Part shown: piece after piece, positions 35,801 to 43,931 of the stretch | How positions within the stretch are numbered: position 1 is the stretch's first letter | Layout of the letters: each line of letters opens with the position of its first letter | Assembly: GCF_900112195.1 (NCBI RefSeq) | Contig: NZ_FOKR01000009.1 | Span: 1-64,000 of the forward strand | Reading direction: 5' to 3' | Origin: Butyrivibrio sp. YAB3001 | GTDB lineage: Bacteria; Bacillota; Clostridia; Lachnospirales; Lachnospiraceae | DNA length: 64,000 bases | Program-made: the position numbers and the translations under genes | The notes under the pieces: generated by a model | Database searches by the model: none | Seen by the model: the letters and a program-made list of their open reading frames with translations, nothing else | What the model was told of the DNA's origin: nothing

Positions 35801-36676
35801 GTTAATGCTGAAAAGACACCTGTTGAGAGTAAGCTTTACAATACTTCCTCAGTACATATTTGCAAAAACAAGGTGGCAAAGCCTACAGTATTCATTCCTG
35901 TATTCCCTGGCACAAACTGCGAATATGACAGTGCGCAGGCATTTATGAGAGCAGGAGCAAATACTGATATAAGAATCTTCAGAAACAGAAATGCCAAGGA
36001 TATTGAGGAGTCTGTAGCAGAGTTTAAGAAAGCAATTCAGAATGCACAGATCATTATGTTCCCGGGCGGATTCTCAGCAGGTGATGAACCTGACGGAAGT
36101 GCCAAGTTCTTTGCAACTGCATTCCAGAATGCTGAGATAAAAGAGGCTGTTGAGGACCTTTTGAATAACAGAGACGGACTTGCTCTTGGTATCTGTAATG
36201 GTTTCCAGGCTATGATAAAGCTTGGACTTGTTCCAAACGGACATATCACAGGGCAGGATGCTGACTCACCAACACTTACATTTAATACAATCGGACGCCA
36301 TATTTCCAAGATGGCTACTATAAAGGTTGTTTCCAATAATTCACCATGGCTTATGAAAGCAGAGCTTGGCGGAGTTTACACAAACCCTGCATCTCACGGT
36401 GAAGGAAGATTTGTAGCTCCTAAGGAAGTGCTTGAAAAGCTCTTTGAAAATGGCCAGATTGCCACACAGTACTGTGATCTTGATGGCAATGTGACAATGG
36501 ATGATGAGTGGAACATCAACGGTTCTTACAGCGCTGTTGAGGGTATTCTTTCACCTGATGGAAGATGCCTTGGTAAGATGGCTCACTCTGAGCGCCGCGG
36601 TGATGGCGTAGCAATCAATATCTACGGCGAACAGGATCTTAAGATCTTTGAAAGCGGAGTAGCATATTTCATGTAA
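32870..36676 (+). CDS. purL: Phosphoribosylformylglycinamidine synthase (single-chain)
   Basis: Converts FGAR, ATP and glutamine to FGAM in purine synthesis. This is the fused 1268-residue form: an N-terminal PurS-like region, two ATP-binding AIRS-type halves (HCRHTTFGTE, FKNETHNHPTEIEPFGGAATCLGG, GGRTGRDGCGGATGSSKAH, then the second half with DPYLSSWSPYHGAAYAV), and a C-terminal glutaminase with FPGTNCEYDSAQAF, FPGGFSAGDEPDG, the nucleophile Cys in LGICNGFQ and the His-Glu pair in SHGEGRF. All key motifs are present. Short GAGGAG site upstream of the ATG. In Bacillus the same enzyme is three polypeptides; the fused form is usual in Lachnospiraceae. It precedes carAB, but a strong hairpin lies between. 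Confidence 0.98.
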   Translation: MSIVRRIYVEKKTPFAGKARELRHEIKGYLGINSVEDVRIFIRYDVQNVSDEVFERACTTVFSEPPVDILYRETIDIPENAKVFSIEALPGQFDQRADSAEQCVRFIKGDEEPVIRTAVTYMLIGSMTDDEVEKIKEYTMNPVDSRIADGNKPETLVENYDEPEDVKILDGFKDMDEKSLKDLYESLGLAMTFNDFKWIQQYFQTDEKRDPSMTEIRVLDTYWSDHCRHTTFGTELKNVEFEDGFFSEPIKKSYEDYLAAREALYTTDDKKKEKFISLMDIALMGMKKLKKDGKLTDMEESEENNACTVVVPVEVDYGEGPKTENWLVFFKNETHNHPTEIEPFGGAATCLGGAIRDPLSGRGYVYQAMRVTGAADPTVPVAETMKGKLSQKKLVRGAASGYSSYGNQIGLATGYVKEVYHPGYVAKRMEIGAVMGAAPQEHVIRESADPGDIIILLGGRTGRDGCGGATGSSKAHDSKSLTTCGAEVQKGNAPTERKLQRLFRRPEVSELIKKCNDFGAGGVSVAIGELAPGLDINLDLVPKKYAGLDGTELAISESQERMAVVVAPKDADRFLSFAAEENLEAVKVAVVTEDPRLVLNWRGKKIVDIKRAFLDTNGAHQETSVKVETPDKDNNYFEKIASDKVAEALAGGDVKKAWKEELEDLNVCSQKGLVEMFDSSIGAGSVLMPYGGKYQLTETQAMVAKLPVLSGKTDTVTMMSYGFDPYLSSWSPYHGAAYAVTESVARIVATGGDYKNLHFTFQEYFKRMTEDSQRWSQPLTALLGAFDAQLKFGLASIGGKDSMSGSFNEINVPPTLVSFAVDIAKLSDVVTPELKKAGNKLVQFKIAKDQYDLPDYDKVKELYEKITALMRKGAIVSAYAEDCYGIAAAVSKMAFGNGLGVKIADSLSAKELFANDIADIIAEVPAAFLDEALLVSGSREIGEVTEEASFSACGMTLSEEEALSDWKNKLEKVFHSTVNAEKTPVESKLYNTSSVHICKNKVAKPTVFIPVFPGTNCEYDSAQAFMRAGANTDIRIFRNRNAKDIEESVAEFKKAIQNAQIIMFPGGFSAGDEPDGSAKFFATAFQNAEIKEAVEDLLNNRDGLALGICNGFQAMIKLGLVPNGHITGQDADSPTLTFNTIGRHISKMATIKVVSNNSPWLMKAELGGVYTNPASHGEGRFVAPKEVLEKLFENGQIATQYCDLDGNVTMDDEWNINGSYSAVEGILSPDGRCLGKMAHSERRGDGVAINIYGEQDLKIFESGVAYFM

Positions 36677-36758
36677 TACTAAATGAAGATGATGCTAAAG
36701 AGCACGCACTCGTTACAAGAACTTTTAATGCGACATTCTTTTTACAAAGAAGTACACT

Positions 36759-36794
36759 GCTTGGAGTCAGGTCAACATTGACCTGATTCTAAGC
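36759..36794. promoter_or_regulatory. 17-base perfect dyad upstream of carA
   Basis: GCTTGGAGTCAGGTCAA (36759-36775) and TTGACCTGATTCTAAGC (36778-36794) pair over 17 positions, with two G-U pairs and a two-base CA spacer. No T-run follows. It ends about 20 bases before the carA ribosome site (GGAGG). It may be a protein operator or an RNA hairpin; it does not look like a terminator. Confidence 0.55.
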
Positions 36795-36820
36795 GAGAAT
36801 TATAGCAACGGAGGAAATAC

Positions 36821-38032
36821 ATGAAAGCATTTTTGATATTGGAGGATGGCACTGTTTTTACGGGGAAACACATCGGTGCCAATAAGGATGTTGTCAGCGA
36901 GATAGTTTTTAACACCTCAATGGCGGGTTATACAGAAGTATTTACAGACCCATCCTATGCAGGACAGGCAGTTTGCATGACATATCCCTTGATAGGAAAT
37001 TATGGCGTATGCCTTGATGATATGGAATCAGAAAAACCTTGGGTTGACGCCATTATAGTAAGAGAGCTTTCCCGTATTCCTTCTAATTTTAGATGTGATA
37101 TGTCAATTCAGGAATTTCTGGAAAGATATGAGATTCCGGGAATCGAGGGAATTGATACAAGAAAACTTGTAAGGCTCCTTAGAGAAAAAGGAACCATGAA
37201 CGGTTATATTACTACAAATGAAAACCTTAAGTATGAAGATGTTAAAGAAAAGCTTCATGCCTATGTCACAGGAGACGTAGTACGCAAGGTTTCCTGCACA
37301 GAGAAAAAATTTTTAAAGGGTGTCAGCGATTTAAGTGAAAATGGACCTCTCTCAGGAAGCGCAGTTTTTAACAAAGAAGATTATGCAGCAGCTCTTTCAG
37401 GTGACAAGAGTAAGAGAGAAAAAAGGCCTGCAATTGTAAAAGAACTTAATGGAAAAGGTCTTAAGATTGCTTTATATGATTTTGGAGCAAAGAAAAATAT
37501 TGCGGATTCTCTGGCAGCAAGAGGGTGCGATGTGACAATCTACCCATGCGGAACATCTGCTGAGGAAGTCCTTAAGGATGACCCTGATGGAATTATGCTT
37601 TCAAACGGCCCCGGAGATCCAAAGGACTGCGGCGATATTATAAAAGAGATTAAAAAGCTCTATGATTCTGATAAGCCAATATTTGCTATCTGCCTTGGCC
37701 ATCAGCTTATGGCACTTGCAACAGGAGCTGATACTTTTAAACTTAAGTATGGCCACAGAGGAGGAAACCACCCTGTAAAGGATCTTTCCACAGGCAGAGT
37801 TTATATTTCTTCTCAGAATCATGGATATGTAGTGGATGTTGATAAACTGGACAGAAAAGTTGCTGAGCCTGCTTTTGTAAATGCTAATGATGGCACAAAC
37901 GAAGGTCTTTCATATGTGGGCAAAAATATTTTCACAGTTCAGTTTCATCCTGAAGCTTGTCCAGGACCACAGGATTCAAGCTACTTATTTGACAAATTTA
38001 TAGATATGATAAAAAAGGGAGGTAAGAACTGA
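36821..38032 (+). CDS. carA: Carbamoyl-phosphate synthase, small (glutaminase) subunit
   Basis: Releases ammonia from glutamine for carbamoyl phosphate used in pyrimidine and arginine synthesis. The 403 residues include the N-terminal CarA domain (LEDGTVFTGKHIGA, NTSMAGYTEVFTDPSY) and a class I glutaminase with the nucleophile in AICLGHQLMA and the His-Glu pair in VQFHPEACPGP. An extra segment of about 15 residues (SGDKSKREKRPA) lies between the two domains. Start at 36821 with CGGAGG upstream. The stop overlaps the carB start by one base, ensuring equal translation of the two subunits. Confidence 0.97.
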   Translation: MKAFLILEDGTVFTGKHIGANKDVVSEIVFNTSMAGYTEVFTDPSYAGQAVCMTYPLIGNYGVCLDDMESEKPWVDAIIVRELSRIPSNFRCDMSIQEFLERYEIPGIEGIDTRKLVRLLREKGTMNGYITTNENLKYEDVKEKLHAYVTGDVVRKVSCTEKKFLKGVSDLSENGPLSGSAVFNKEDYAAALSGDKSKREKRPAIVKELNGKGLKIALYDFGAKKNIADSLAARGCDVTIYPCGTSAEEVLKDDPDGIMLSNGPGDPKDCGDIIKEIKKLYDSDKPIFAICLGHQLMALATGADTFKLKYGHRGGNHPVKDLSTGRVYISSQNHGYVVDVDKLDRKVAEPAFVNANDGTNEGLSYVGKNIFTVQFHPEACPGPQDSSYLFDKFIDMIKKGGKN

Positions 38033-41000
38033 TGCCAAAGAATAAGGATGTAAAAAAGGTTCTGGTCATCGGTTCAGGACCGATTGTTATTGGACAGGCT
38101 GCAGAATTTGACTATGCCGGAACACAGGCCTGCAGATCATTAAAAGAGGAAGGGATTGAGGTAGTTCTTGTTAACTCAAACCCTGCTACTATCATGACGG
38201 ATAAGGACATTGCCGATGAGGTTTATATTGAGCCCCTTACAGTCAAGGTCCTTGAACAGATAATTGAAAAAGAAAAACCGGATTCAATCCTTCCGACGCT
38301 TGGAGGACAGGCAGGACTGAATCTTGGAATGGAGCTTGATGAATCAGGATTTTTGAAATCCCATGGAGTTAAGCTTCTTGGCACAACAGCTGAGACAATC
38401 AGAAAAGCAGAGGACAGACAGGAATTTAAGGACACCATGGAAAAAATTGGTGAGCCTTGCGCAGCTTCTTTGGTTGTTCACAATGTTCAGGACGGTGTTG
38501 CTTTTGCCAGTAAGATTGGCTACCCTGTAGTGCTTCGTCCTGCGTTTACTCTTGGCGGTTCAGGCGGCGGAATTGCGCATAATCAGGCAGAATGCGAGGA
38601 AATTCTTGAGAATGGTCTTCGCCTTTCAAGAGCAAATGAAGTGCTTGTTGAGCGCTGCATTTCCGGTTGGAAAGAAATTGAGTATGAGGTAATGCGTGAC
38701 AGCGCAGGAAACTGCATAACTGTCTGCAACATGGAAAATATCGATCCTGTCGGCGTGCACACAGGTGATTCAATCGTAGTTGCTCCTTCACAGACACTTT
38801 CTGATAAGGAATATCAGATGCTCAGAAGCGCAGCTCTTAATATCATCGATGAGCTAAAGATTACTGGCGGATGTAATGTTCAGTTTGCACTTCACCCAAC
38901 AAGCTTTGAGTACTGTGTAATCGAGGTTAACCCAAGAGTTAGCCGTTCATCAGCGCTTGCTTCCAAGGCAACAGGTTATCCTATCGCAAAGGTTGCTGCA
39001 AAGATTGCCCTTGGATACACTCTCGATGAGATTACAAATGCCATCACAGGCAAGACCGTTGCAATGTTTGAGCCTGCGCTTGACTACTGTGTAGTAAAGT
39101 TTCCAAGACTTCCTTTTGATAAATTCATTACAGCCAAGAGAACTCTTACAACGCAGATGAAGGCAACAGGTGAAGTAATGAGCATCTGCACCAACTTCGA
39201 AGGCGCTATGATGAAGGCCATCAGATCTTTGGAACAGCATGTGGACTGCCTTACAAGCTATGATTTTTCAGAGCTTGATGAAGATGAACTTTTAGAGAGA
39301 TTAAAAGTAATCGATGATCAGAGAATCTGGGTAATAGCAGAGGCTCTAAGACGCGGAATCAGCCACGATGAGATCCATGATATCACTCTTATCGACCACT
39401 GGTTCATAGATAAACTCCATACTCTTGTTAAGATGGAGATAAGACTTCTTCGTTGCGGAGAAAAGAATACTGCAGGAAAAGCAGGCACTTTAGAGGATGC
39501 CAAGAAGATAATCAGTTTTGAAACACTTCTTGAGGCTAAGAGACTTGAGTATCCTGATACTGTAATAAGCAGACTTACAAGATTTTCAGTTGATGTATTA
39601 AAAGAGCTTCGAGATGAATATGGAATCTGTGCAAGCTTTAAGATTGTTGATACCTGCGCCGCAGAATTTGCTGCACAGACGCCTTACTATTATTCTGTAT
39701 ACAATGGCCCTGATTCAGAAAATGAAGCGCTTATAAATGATGCTAAGGATAATCACCCTAAAAAGAAAATTCTGGTTCTTGGTTCTGGTCCTATCAGAAT
39801 CGGTCAGGGAATAGAATTTGACTATTGCTCTGTGCATGCTACATGGGCATTTAAGAATGCAGGATATGAGACAATCATCATAAATAACAACCCCGAGACT
39901 GTAAGTACGGACTTTGATATCGCAGACAAGCTTTATTTCGAACCACTTACAGCAGAAGATGTGGAAAACATCGTGCGACTTGAAAAGCCGGATGGAGCAG
40001 TAGTTCAGTTTGGCGGACAGACTGCGATAAAACTTACTCAGGACCTTATGAAGATGGGCGTCAAGATTTATGGAACAGACGCTAAAGATGTTGACGCAGC
40101 AGAGGATAGAGAAATCTTTGACCAGATTCTTGAACAGACACAGATAAAGAGAGCACAGGGCGCTACAGTTTATACTGCCAAAGAGGCAAAAGAAGTTGCT
40201 AACCGTCTCGGATACCCTGTTCTTGTAAGACCTTCCTATGTTCTTGGCGGACAGGGAATGCAGATTGCACTTTCTGATCAGGAAATTGAAGAGTTCATGA
40301 ATATCATTAACAGATATGCTCAGGACCATCCGATTCTCGTTGACAAATATCTTCAGGGAATTGAGACTGAGGTTGATGCAGTCTGTGACGGCGATGATAT
40401 TGTTATTCCAGGAATCATGGAGCATATCGAGAGATCCGGAATTCACTCCGGCGACTCTATCTCTGTTTATCCGGCTCAGTCTCTTTCAGATGAAGTAAAA
40501 GAGACTATTGCTGAATATACAAGAAGACTTGCAAAGGCTCTTCATGTTGTGGGACTTATAAATGTTCAGTTCATTGCTGTTGGAAACGAAGTATATATCA
40601 TTGAGGCAAATCCTCGTTCTTCACGTACTGTGCCATATATCAGCAAAGTTACCGGAATTCCGATAGTTGATCTTGCAGCACAGGTAATGATGGGCAAGAA
40701 GTTAAAAGACCTTGGATATACACCGGGACTTCAGCCTGAGGCAGGTTACGTTGCCATCAAGATGCCGGTATTCTCTTTTGAAAAGATCAGAGGTGCTGAG
40801 ATCAGCCTTGGACCTGAAATGAAGAGTACAGGTGAGTGTCTTGGCATAAGCAAGAGCTTTAATGAAGCACTTTACAAGGCATTCCTTGGAGCAGGTGTTA
40901 AGCTTCCTAAGTATAAGCAGATGATCATTACTGTGAAGGACAGCGACAAGGGTGAAGTAATAGATATTGCAAGACGATATGAGAAGCTTGGATATATAAT

Positions 41001-41307
41001 CTATGCGACGAGATCTACAGCAGAAACACTTAATGAAAACGGAGTGAAGGCAAGAAAGATCAACAGACTTTCTCAGGAGTCACCTACAGTCATCGACCTT
41101 ATCCTTGGACATAAGATTGACCTTGTAATTGATACGCCTACACAGGGAAGAGATAAGAGTCGTGACGGATTCCTTATCAGAAGAACTGCCATAGAAACAG
41201 GTGTAAATGTAATAACTGCACTTGATACTGCAAGGGCACTTGTTACAAGCCTTGAGAATGAGAGCAGTGAGGAATCACTTACACTTGTCGATATTGCAAA
41301 GCTGTAA
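38032..41307 (+). CDS. carB: Carbamoyl-phosphate synthase, large subunit
   Basis: Two ATP-grasp halves assemble carbamoyl phosphate from bicarbonate, ammonia and two ATP. The 1091-residue length and the repeated LVIGSGPIVIGQAAEFDYAG and LVLGSGPIRIGQGIEFDYC motifs mark the two halves. GGSGGGIAHN and GGQGMQIA are their ATP loops. The C-terminal allosteric domain begins near GEVIDIARRYEKLGY. The ATG overlaps the carA stop. After the gene comes an unusual array of hairpins and then a terminator. Confidence 0.98.
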   Translation: MPKNKDVKKVLVIGSGPIVIGQAAEFDYAGTQACRSLKEEGIEVVLVNSNPATIMTDKDIADEVYIEPLTVKVLEQIIEKEKPDSILPTLGGQAGLNLGMELDESGFLKSHGVKLLGTTAETIRKAEDRQEFKDTMEKIGEPCAASLVVHNVQDGVAFASKIGYPVVLRPAFTLGGSGGGIAHNQAECEEILENGLRLSRANEVLVERCISGWKEIEYEVMRDSAGNCITVCNMENIDPVGVHTGDSIVVAPSQTLSDKEYQMLRSAALNIIDELKITGGCNVQFALHPTSFEYCVIEVNPRVSRSSALASKATGYPIAKVAAKIALGYTLDEITNAITGKTVAMFEPALDYCVVKFPRLPFDKFITAKRTLTTQMKATGEVMSICTNFEGAMMKAIRSLEQHVDCLTSYDFSELDEDELLERLKVIDDQRIWVIAEALRRGISHDEIHDITLIDHWFIDKLHTLVKMEIRLLRCGEKNTAGKAGTLEDAKKIISFETLLEAKRLEYPDTVISRLTRFSVDVLKELRDEYGICASFKIVDTCAAEFAAQTPYYYSVYNGPDSENEALINDAKDNHPKKKILVLGSGPIRIGQGIEFDYCSVHATWAFKNAGYETIIINNNPETVSTDFDIADKLYFEPLTAEDVENIVRLEKPDGAVVQFGGQTAIKLTQDLMKMGVKIYGTDAKDVDAAEDREIFDQILEQTQIKRAQGATVYTAKEAKEVANRLGYPVLVRPSYVLGGQGMQIALSDQEIEEFMNIINRYAQDHPILVDKYLQGIETEVDAVCDGDDIVIPGIMEHIERSGIHSGDSISVYPAQSLSDEVKETIAEYTRRLAKALHVVGLINVQFIAVGNEVYIIEANPRSSRTVPYISKVTGIPIVDLAAQVMMGKKLKDLGYTPGLQPEAGYVAIKMPVFSFEKIRGAEISLGPEMKSTGECLGISKSFNEALYKAFLGAGVKLPKYKQMIITVKDSDKGEVIDIARRYEKLGYIIYATRSTAETLNENGVKARKINRLSQESPTVIDLILGHKIDLVIDTPTQGRDKSRDGFLIRRTAIETGVNVITALDTARALVTSLENESSEESLTLVDIAKL

Positions 41308-41336
41308 TATTGTATGACTTTTTAGATGAAATTACA

Positions 41337-41577
41337 GAAATCCGCACTAGCTGCGGATTTCGTGAGAACATGATACGAGAGGCAAATAGGCCCTTCGACG
41401 AAGTCGACTTTTAATGGCCTATTTGCGGCATTCTTGAATCTCTGATTCAAGAATGTATAGGATACCGAATTTCCTCAGAAATACGGTATCCGTACTGGAC
41501 TAGGCTTCACCTTTAGGTGAAGGCGTATCTGCCAAAGGCAGATTTCCGAACGATTTTTCCTTGTTATCGTTCGGAAA
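41337..41577. repeat. Array of seven consecutive hairpins
   Basis: Seven stems follow each other, with unrelated stem sequences: (1) 41337-41361, 10 bp, GAAATCCGCA arm; (2) 41382-41426, 11 bp, enclosing CTTCGACGAAG; (3) 41429-41455, 12 bp, loop TCT; (4) 41460-41491, 13 bp with one A-A mismatch, loop CTCA; (5) 41505-41522, 7-8 bp; (6) 41527-41543, 7 bp, loop AAA; (7) 41543-41577, 12 bp, 11-base loop. None has a T-run. No open reading frame with start and ribosome site fits the region. 41578-41658 shows nothing further. Confidence 0.8.
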
Positions 41578-41658
41578 GTCATGCATTTTCTCATTCACTG
41601 TTACAGGAAAATTGCAGTTAATGCGTGTTTATGTAACTATAATTAAGAATAAATATAT

Positions 41659-41693
41659 AAATACCCCGTAGATCTTTTGCGGGGTATTTGTTT
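41659..41693 (+). terminator. Intrinsic terminator after the carB hairpin array
   Basis: AAATACCCCG (41659-41668) pairs with CGGGGTATTT (41680-41689), followed by GTTT. It is 350 bases after carB and 40 before aroQ, so it probably ends the carAB transcript including the array. Confidence 0.8.
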
Positions 41694-41732
41694 ACAAATT
41701 GAGCTTAGTGCATTTAAAGAAAGGCTACTACA

Positions 41733-42176
41733 TTGAAAATACTAGTTATAAATGGACCAAATTTAAATTTCCTAGGAATCAGGGAAAAAAATATATATGG
41801 AAATCAAGACTACGATTATCTATGCAAATTTATAAAAGAGAATGCTTCTGATAACGGTGATGAAGTTGAGATTTTTCAGTCAAATCATGAAGGCGCGATA
41901 ATAGACAGAATTCAGGAGGCCTATAGTGATGGAACTGAAGGAATTGTAATAAATCCCGGAGCTTATACACACTATAGCTATGCAATCCATGATGCCCTAA
42001 AGAGTGTTGAGCACATAATAAAGGTGGAAGTTCACATTTCAGATATTCAGTCCAGAGAAGAATTCAGAAAAATCTCCGTGACAGCGCCTGCCTGTGACAG
42101 GCAGATTTACGGGCATGGGCTCATGGGATATATTGAAGGTATGGATTTTATCCGCCAAAGTTCATTGGTTAAATAA
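41733..42176 (+). CDS. aroQ: 3-dehydroquinate dehydratase, type II
   Basis: Third step of the shikimate pathway. 147 residues, the usual size. Motifs: NGPNLNFLGIREKNIYG (catalytic Tyr), QSNHEGAIIDRIQEA, NPGAYTHYSYAIHDAL and VHISDIQSREEFRKIS, with a terminal YGHGLMGY. The start is a TTG at 41733 with AAAGG about ten bases upstream; the protein begins MKILVINGPN as expected. It stands alone among pyrimidine and signalling genes; no other shikimate gene is in the window. Confidence 0.95.
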   Translation: MKILVINGPNLNFLGIREKNIYGNQDYDYLCKFIKENASDNGDEVEIFQSNHEGAIIDRIQEAYSDGTEGIVINPGAYTHYSYAIHDALKSVEHIIKVEVHISDIQSREEFRKISVTAPACDRQIYGHGLMGYIEGMDFIRQSSLVK

Positions 42177-42190
42177 AGAAAAAAATGTGA

Positions 42191-42196
42191 TATAAT
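42191..42196 (+). promoter_or_regulatory. Candidate -10 element for the PAS/GGDEF/EAL gene
   Basis: A perfect TATAAT lies just after the aroQ stop, about 57 bases before the ATG at 42253. The best -35 (TTGGTT, 42165-42170) is 20 bases away, which is long. Confidence 0.35.
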
Positions 42197-42252
42197 TACG
42201 ATATATTGGCTTTATAAATCAAAAAATCATGCAGGGGTAAGACTTATTTACT

Positions 42253-43911
42253 ATGGCTGTAGGAACCTACGATACAATTAACAGGATATTTGATACCTTC
42301 GCAGTTACGTCAAGGAGCCGCTATGTTTTTGTTTATGATATGAATAAAAACATTTCAAGATGGTCACTTAACGCAGTGGATTATTTCGGCCTTACGGGAG
42401 AGTACATTTATAATGCTTCAACTGTCTGGGAAAACCGTATTCATCCGGATGACAGGGATAATTATGAGGAATATATAAATGCGGCTTTTTCAGGGGCAAA
42501 GGTAAATCCTAATCTTGAGTACAGGGCACGTAACAAGAATGGAGAATATGTTGTTTGTTCCAGCAGAGGAGTGGTAATAAAGGATTACGCAGGAAAACCT
42601 GTATTTTATGCATGCTCGATAATAAATAAGGGTATTGTGGATAATAATGACCCGATAACTCTTTTACCAAATCAGTATGAGATGTTAAACTACATGCGGC
42701 AGCTCAAAAATCAGAAGAAACAATATGCTATTCTGATGATAAATTTTATTGATTTTGGCGATATTAACAGACGATATGGATATACTCTCGGAAATAATAT
42801 ACTCAGGGCTACTGCCAAGAAGCTTTTGCAGGATTCTGAGGGCAAAGGCAAAGTTTATCGTGGTGACGGCACCATACTTGCGCTTATTTCAGATTCCATG
42901 AGTGTTGATGAGGTAAAAAAGTTCTATGGAGTAATGAGAGCTTTTACCAGGGATGCCCTTACTATCAAAGGCAAAAAAGTCGGGGCAGAGATTGGCGGAG
43001 GCGTCATTCTTGCTTCTGATTTTGATATTGATGAGCATTCGATTTATACCAGCGCAAAATATGCCCTTGATTTTTCAAAGACGCAGCGTCATGGAAATCT
43101 TATTATTTTCCACAATGACGAGCTCGATAATAAGAACACCAGCATCGAGAAAGTTGATGCTGTAAGAAATAGCGTTTTAAATGGCATGGAAGGCTTTTAT
43201 CTTGAGTATCAGCCTATCGTCGCTGCCAATAACGGAAGACTTGTGGGTATGGAAGTCTTTGTGAGGTGGCAGAAAGAGCCATTTGGAGCTGTTTCTCCTT
43301 CAGAATTTGTTCCGTGGCTTGAACAGGATCAGGTATTTTATAATCTGGGCAACTGGATTTTGGAAAATGCACTTAAAGATGCGCTTGAAGTAAGACATCA
43401 TGTAAAGAATTTTTATTTGAGCGTAAACCTTGCGTTCATGCAGCTTGAAAGGTCCGAGTTCAGGACTACGCTTATTGACATTTTAAGAAAAACGGGATAT
43501 CCTGCTACAGGATTGTGCCTGGAATTAACTCAGGGCAGCAGGCAGCTTAGCATGGAACACTTAAAGAGCCAGATAGAGTTCCTTAAGTCCTGCGGAGTCA
43601 GGATTGGACTCGATGTTACGGATTTTGCTTCACTTGATTATGTGAGACAGATTCCTGTTGATCTGGTAAATATTGTGCCTGCTCTTACTGATGGTATTGA
43701 GCAGAATACAACAAATAAGTTTGTGATTGAGGCGATTACTTCATTTACTCACAGATTGCGGATAAGAACGTGCTTTACCGGAATCGAAGATGAAGAAACT
43801 GCCGCAATTGCCAAGCAGTATCCGGTGTCTGACCTTATGGGCTACTATTATGGAAGACCATGCGGTATAGATAAGTTTAAAGAGCTGGATATTTATAAGA
43901 ACATTAAATGA
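42253..43911 (+). CDS. PAS protein with degenerate GGDEF and EAL domains
   Basis: A 552-residue cytoplasmic protein. A PAS domain (about 25-125, with HPDDRDNYEEYI and EYRARNKNGEYV) is followed by a GGDEF fold whose signature reads RGDGT (203-207) instead of GGDEF, and an EAL fold from about 325. In the EAL part the first Glu (MEVFVRW), the Asn and a Glu remain, but the DDFG motif reads LDVTDFAS and the lysine of KID is replaced in LVNIVPAL, so catalysis is very unlikely. It is therefore probably a signal or c-di-GMP sensor rather than an enzyme. The 245-residue gene starts 20 bases later, likely in the same operon and possibly its partner. The start at 42253 has AGGGGTAAG upstream. Confidence 0.85.
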   Translation: MAVGTYDTINRIFDTFAVTSRSRYVFVYDMNKNISRWSLNAVDYFGLTGEYIYNASTVWENRIHPDDRDNYEEYINAAFSGAKVNPNLEYRARNKNGEYVVCSSRGVVIKDYAGKPVFYACSIINKGIVDNNDPITLLPNQYEMLNYMRQLKNQKKQYAILMINFIDFGDINRRYGYTLGNNILRATAKKLLQDSEGKGKVYRGDGTILALISDSMSVDEVKKFYGVMRAFTRDALTIKGKKVGAEIGGGVILASDFDIDEHSIYTSAKYALDFSKTQRHGNLIIFHNDELDNKNTSIEKVDAVRNSVLNGMEGFYLEYQPIVAANNGRLVGMEVFVRWQKEPFGAVSPSEFVPWLEQDQVFYNLGNWILENALKDALEVRHHVKNFYLSVNLAFMQLERSEFRTTLIDILRKTGYPATGLCLELTQGSRQLSMEHLKSQIEFLKSCGVRIGLDVTDFASLDYVRQIPVDLVNIVPALTDGIEQNTTNKFVIEAITSFTHRLRIRTCFTGIEDEETAAIAKQYPVSDLMGYYYGRPCGIDKFKELDIYKNIK

Positions 43912-43931
43912 TTTTTAAAGGATTATATTAG

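Noticed and set aside
36677..36820. PyrR attenuation site before carA
   Set aside because: The dyad has no terminator T-run and lacks the conserved PyrR binding loop.
41337..41577. CRISPR array
   Set aside because: The repeated feature is a stem in each unit, but the stem sequences differ and spacing is uneven; there are no conserved direct repeats and no cas genes.
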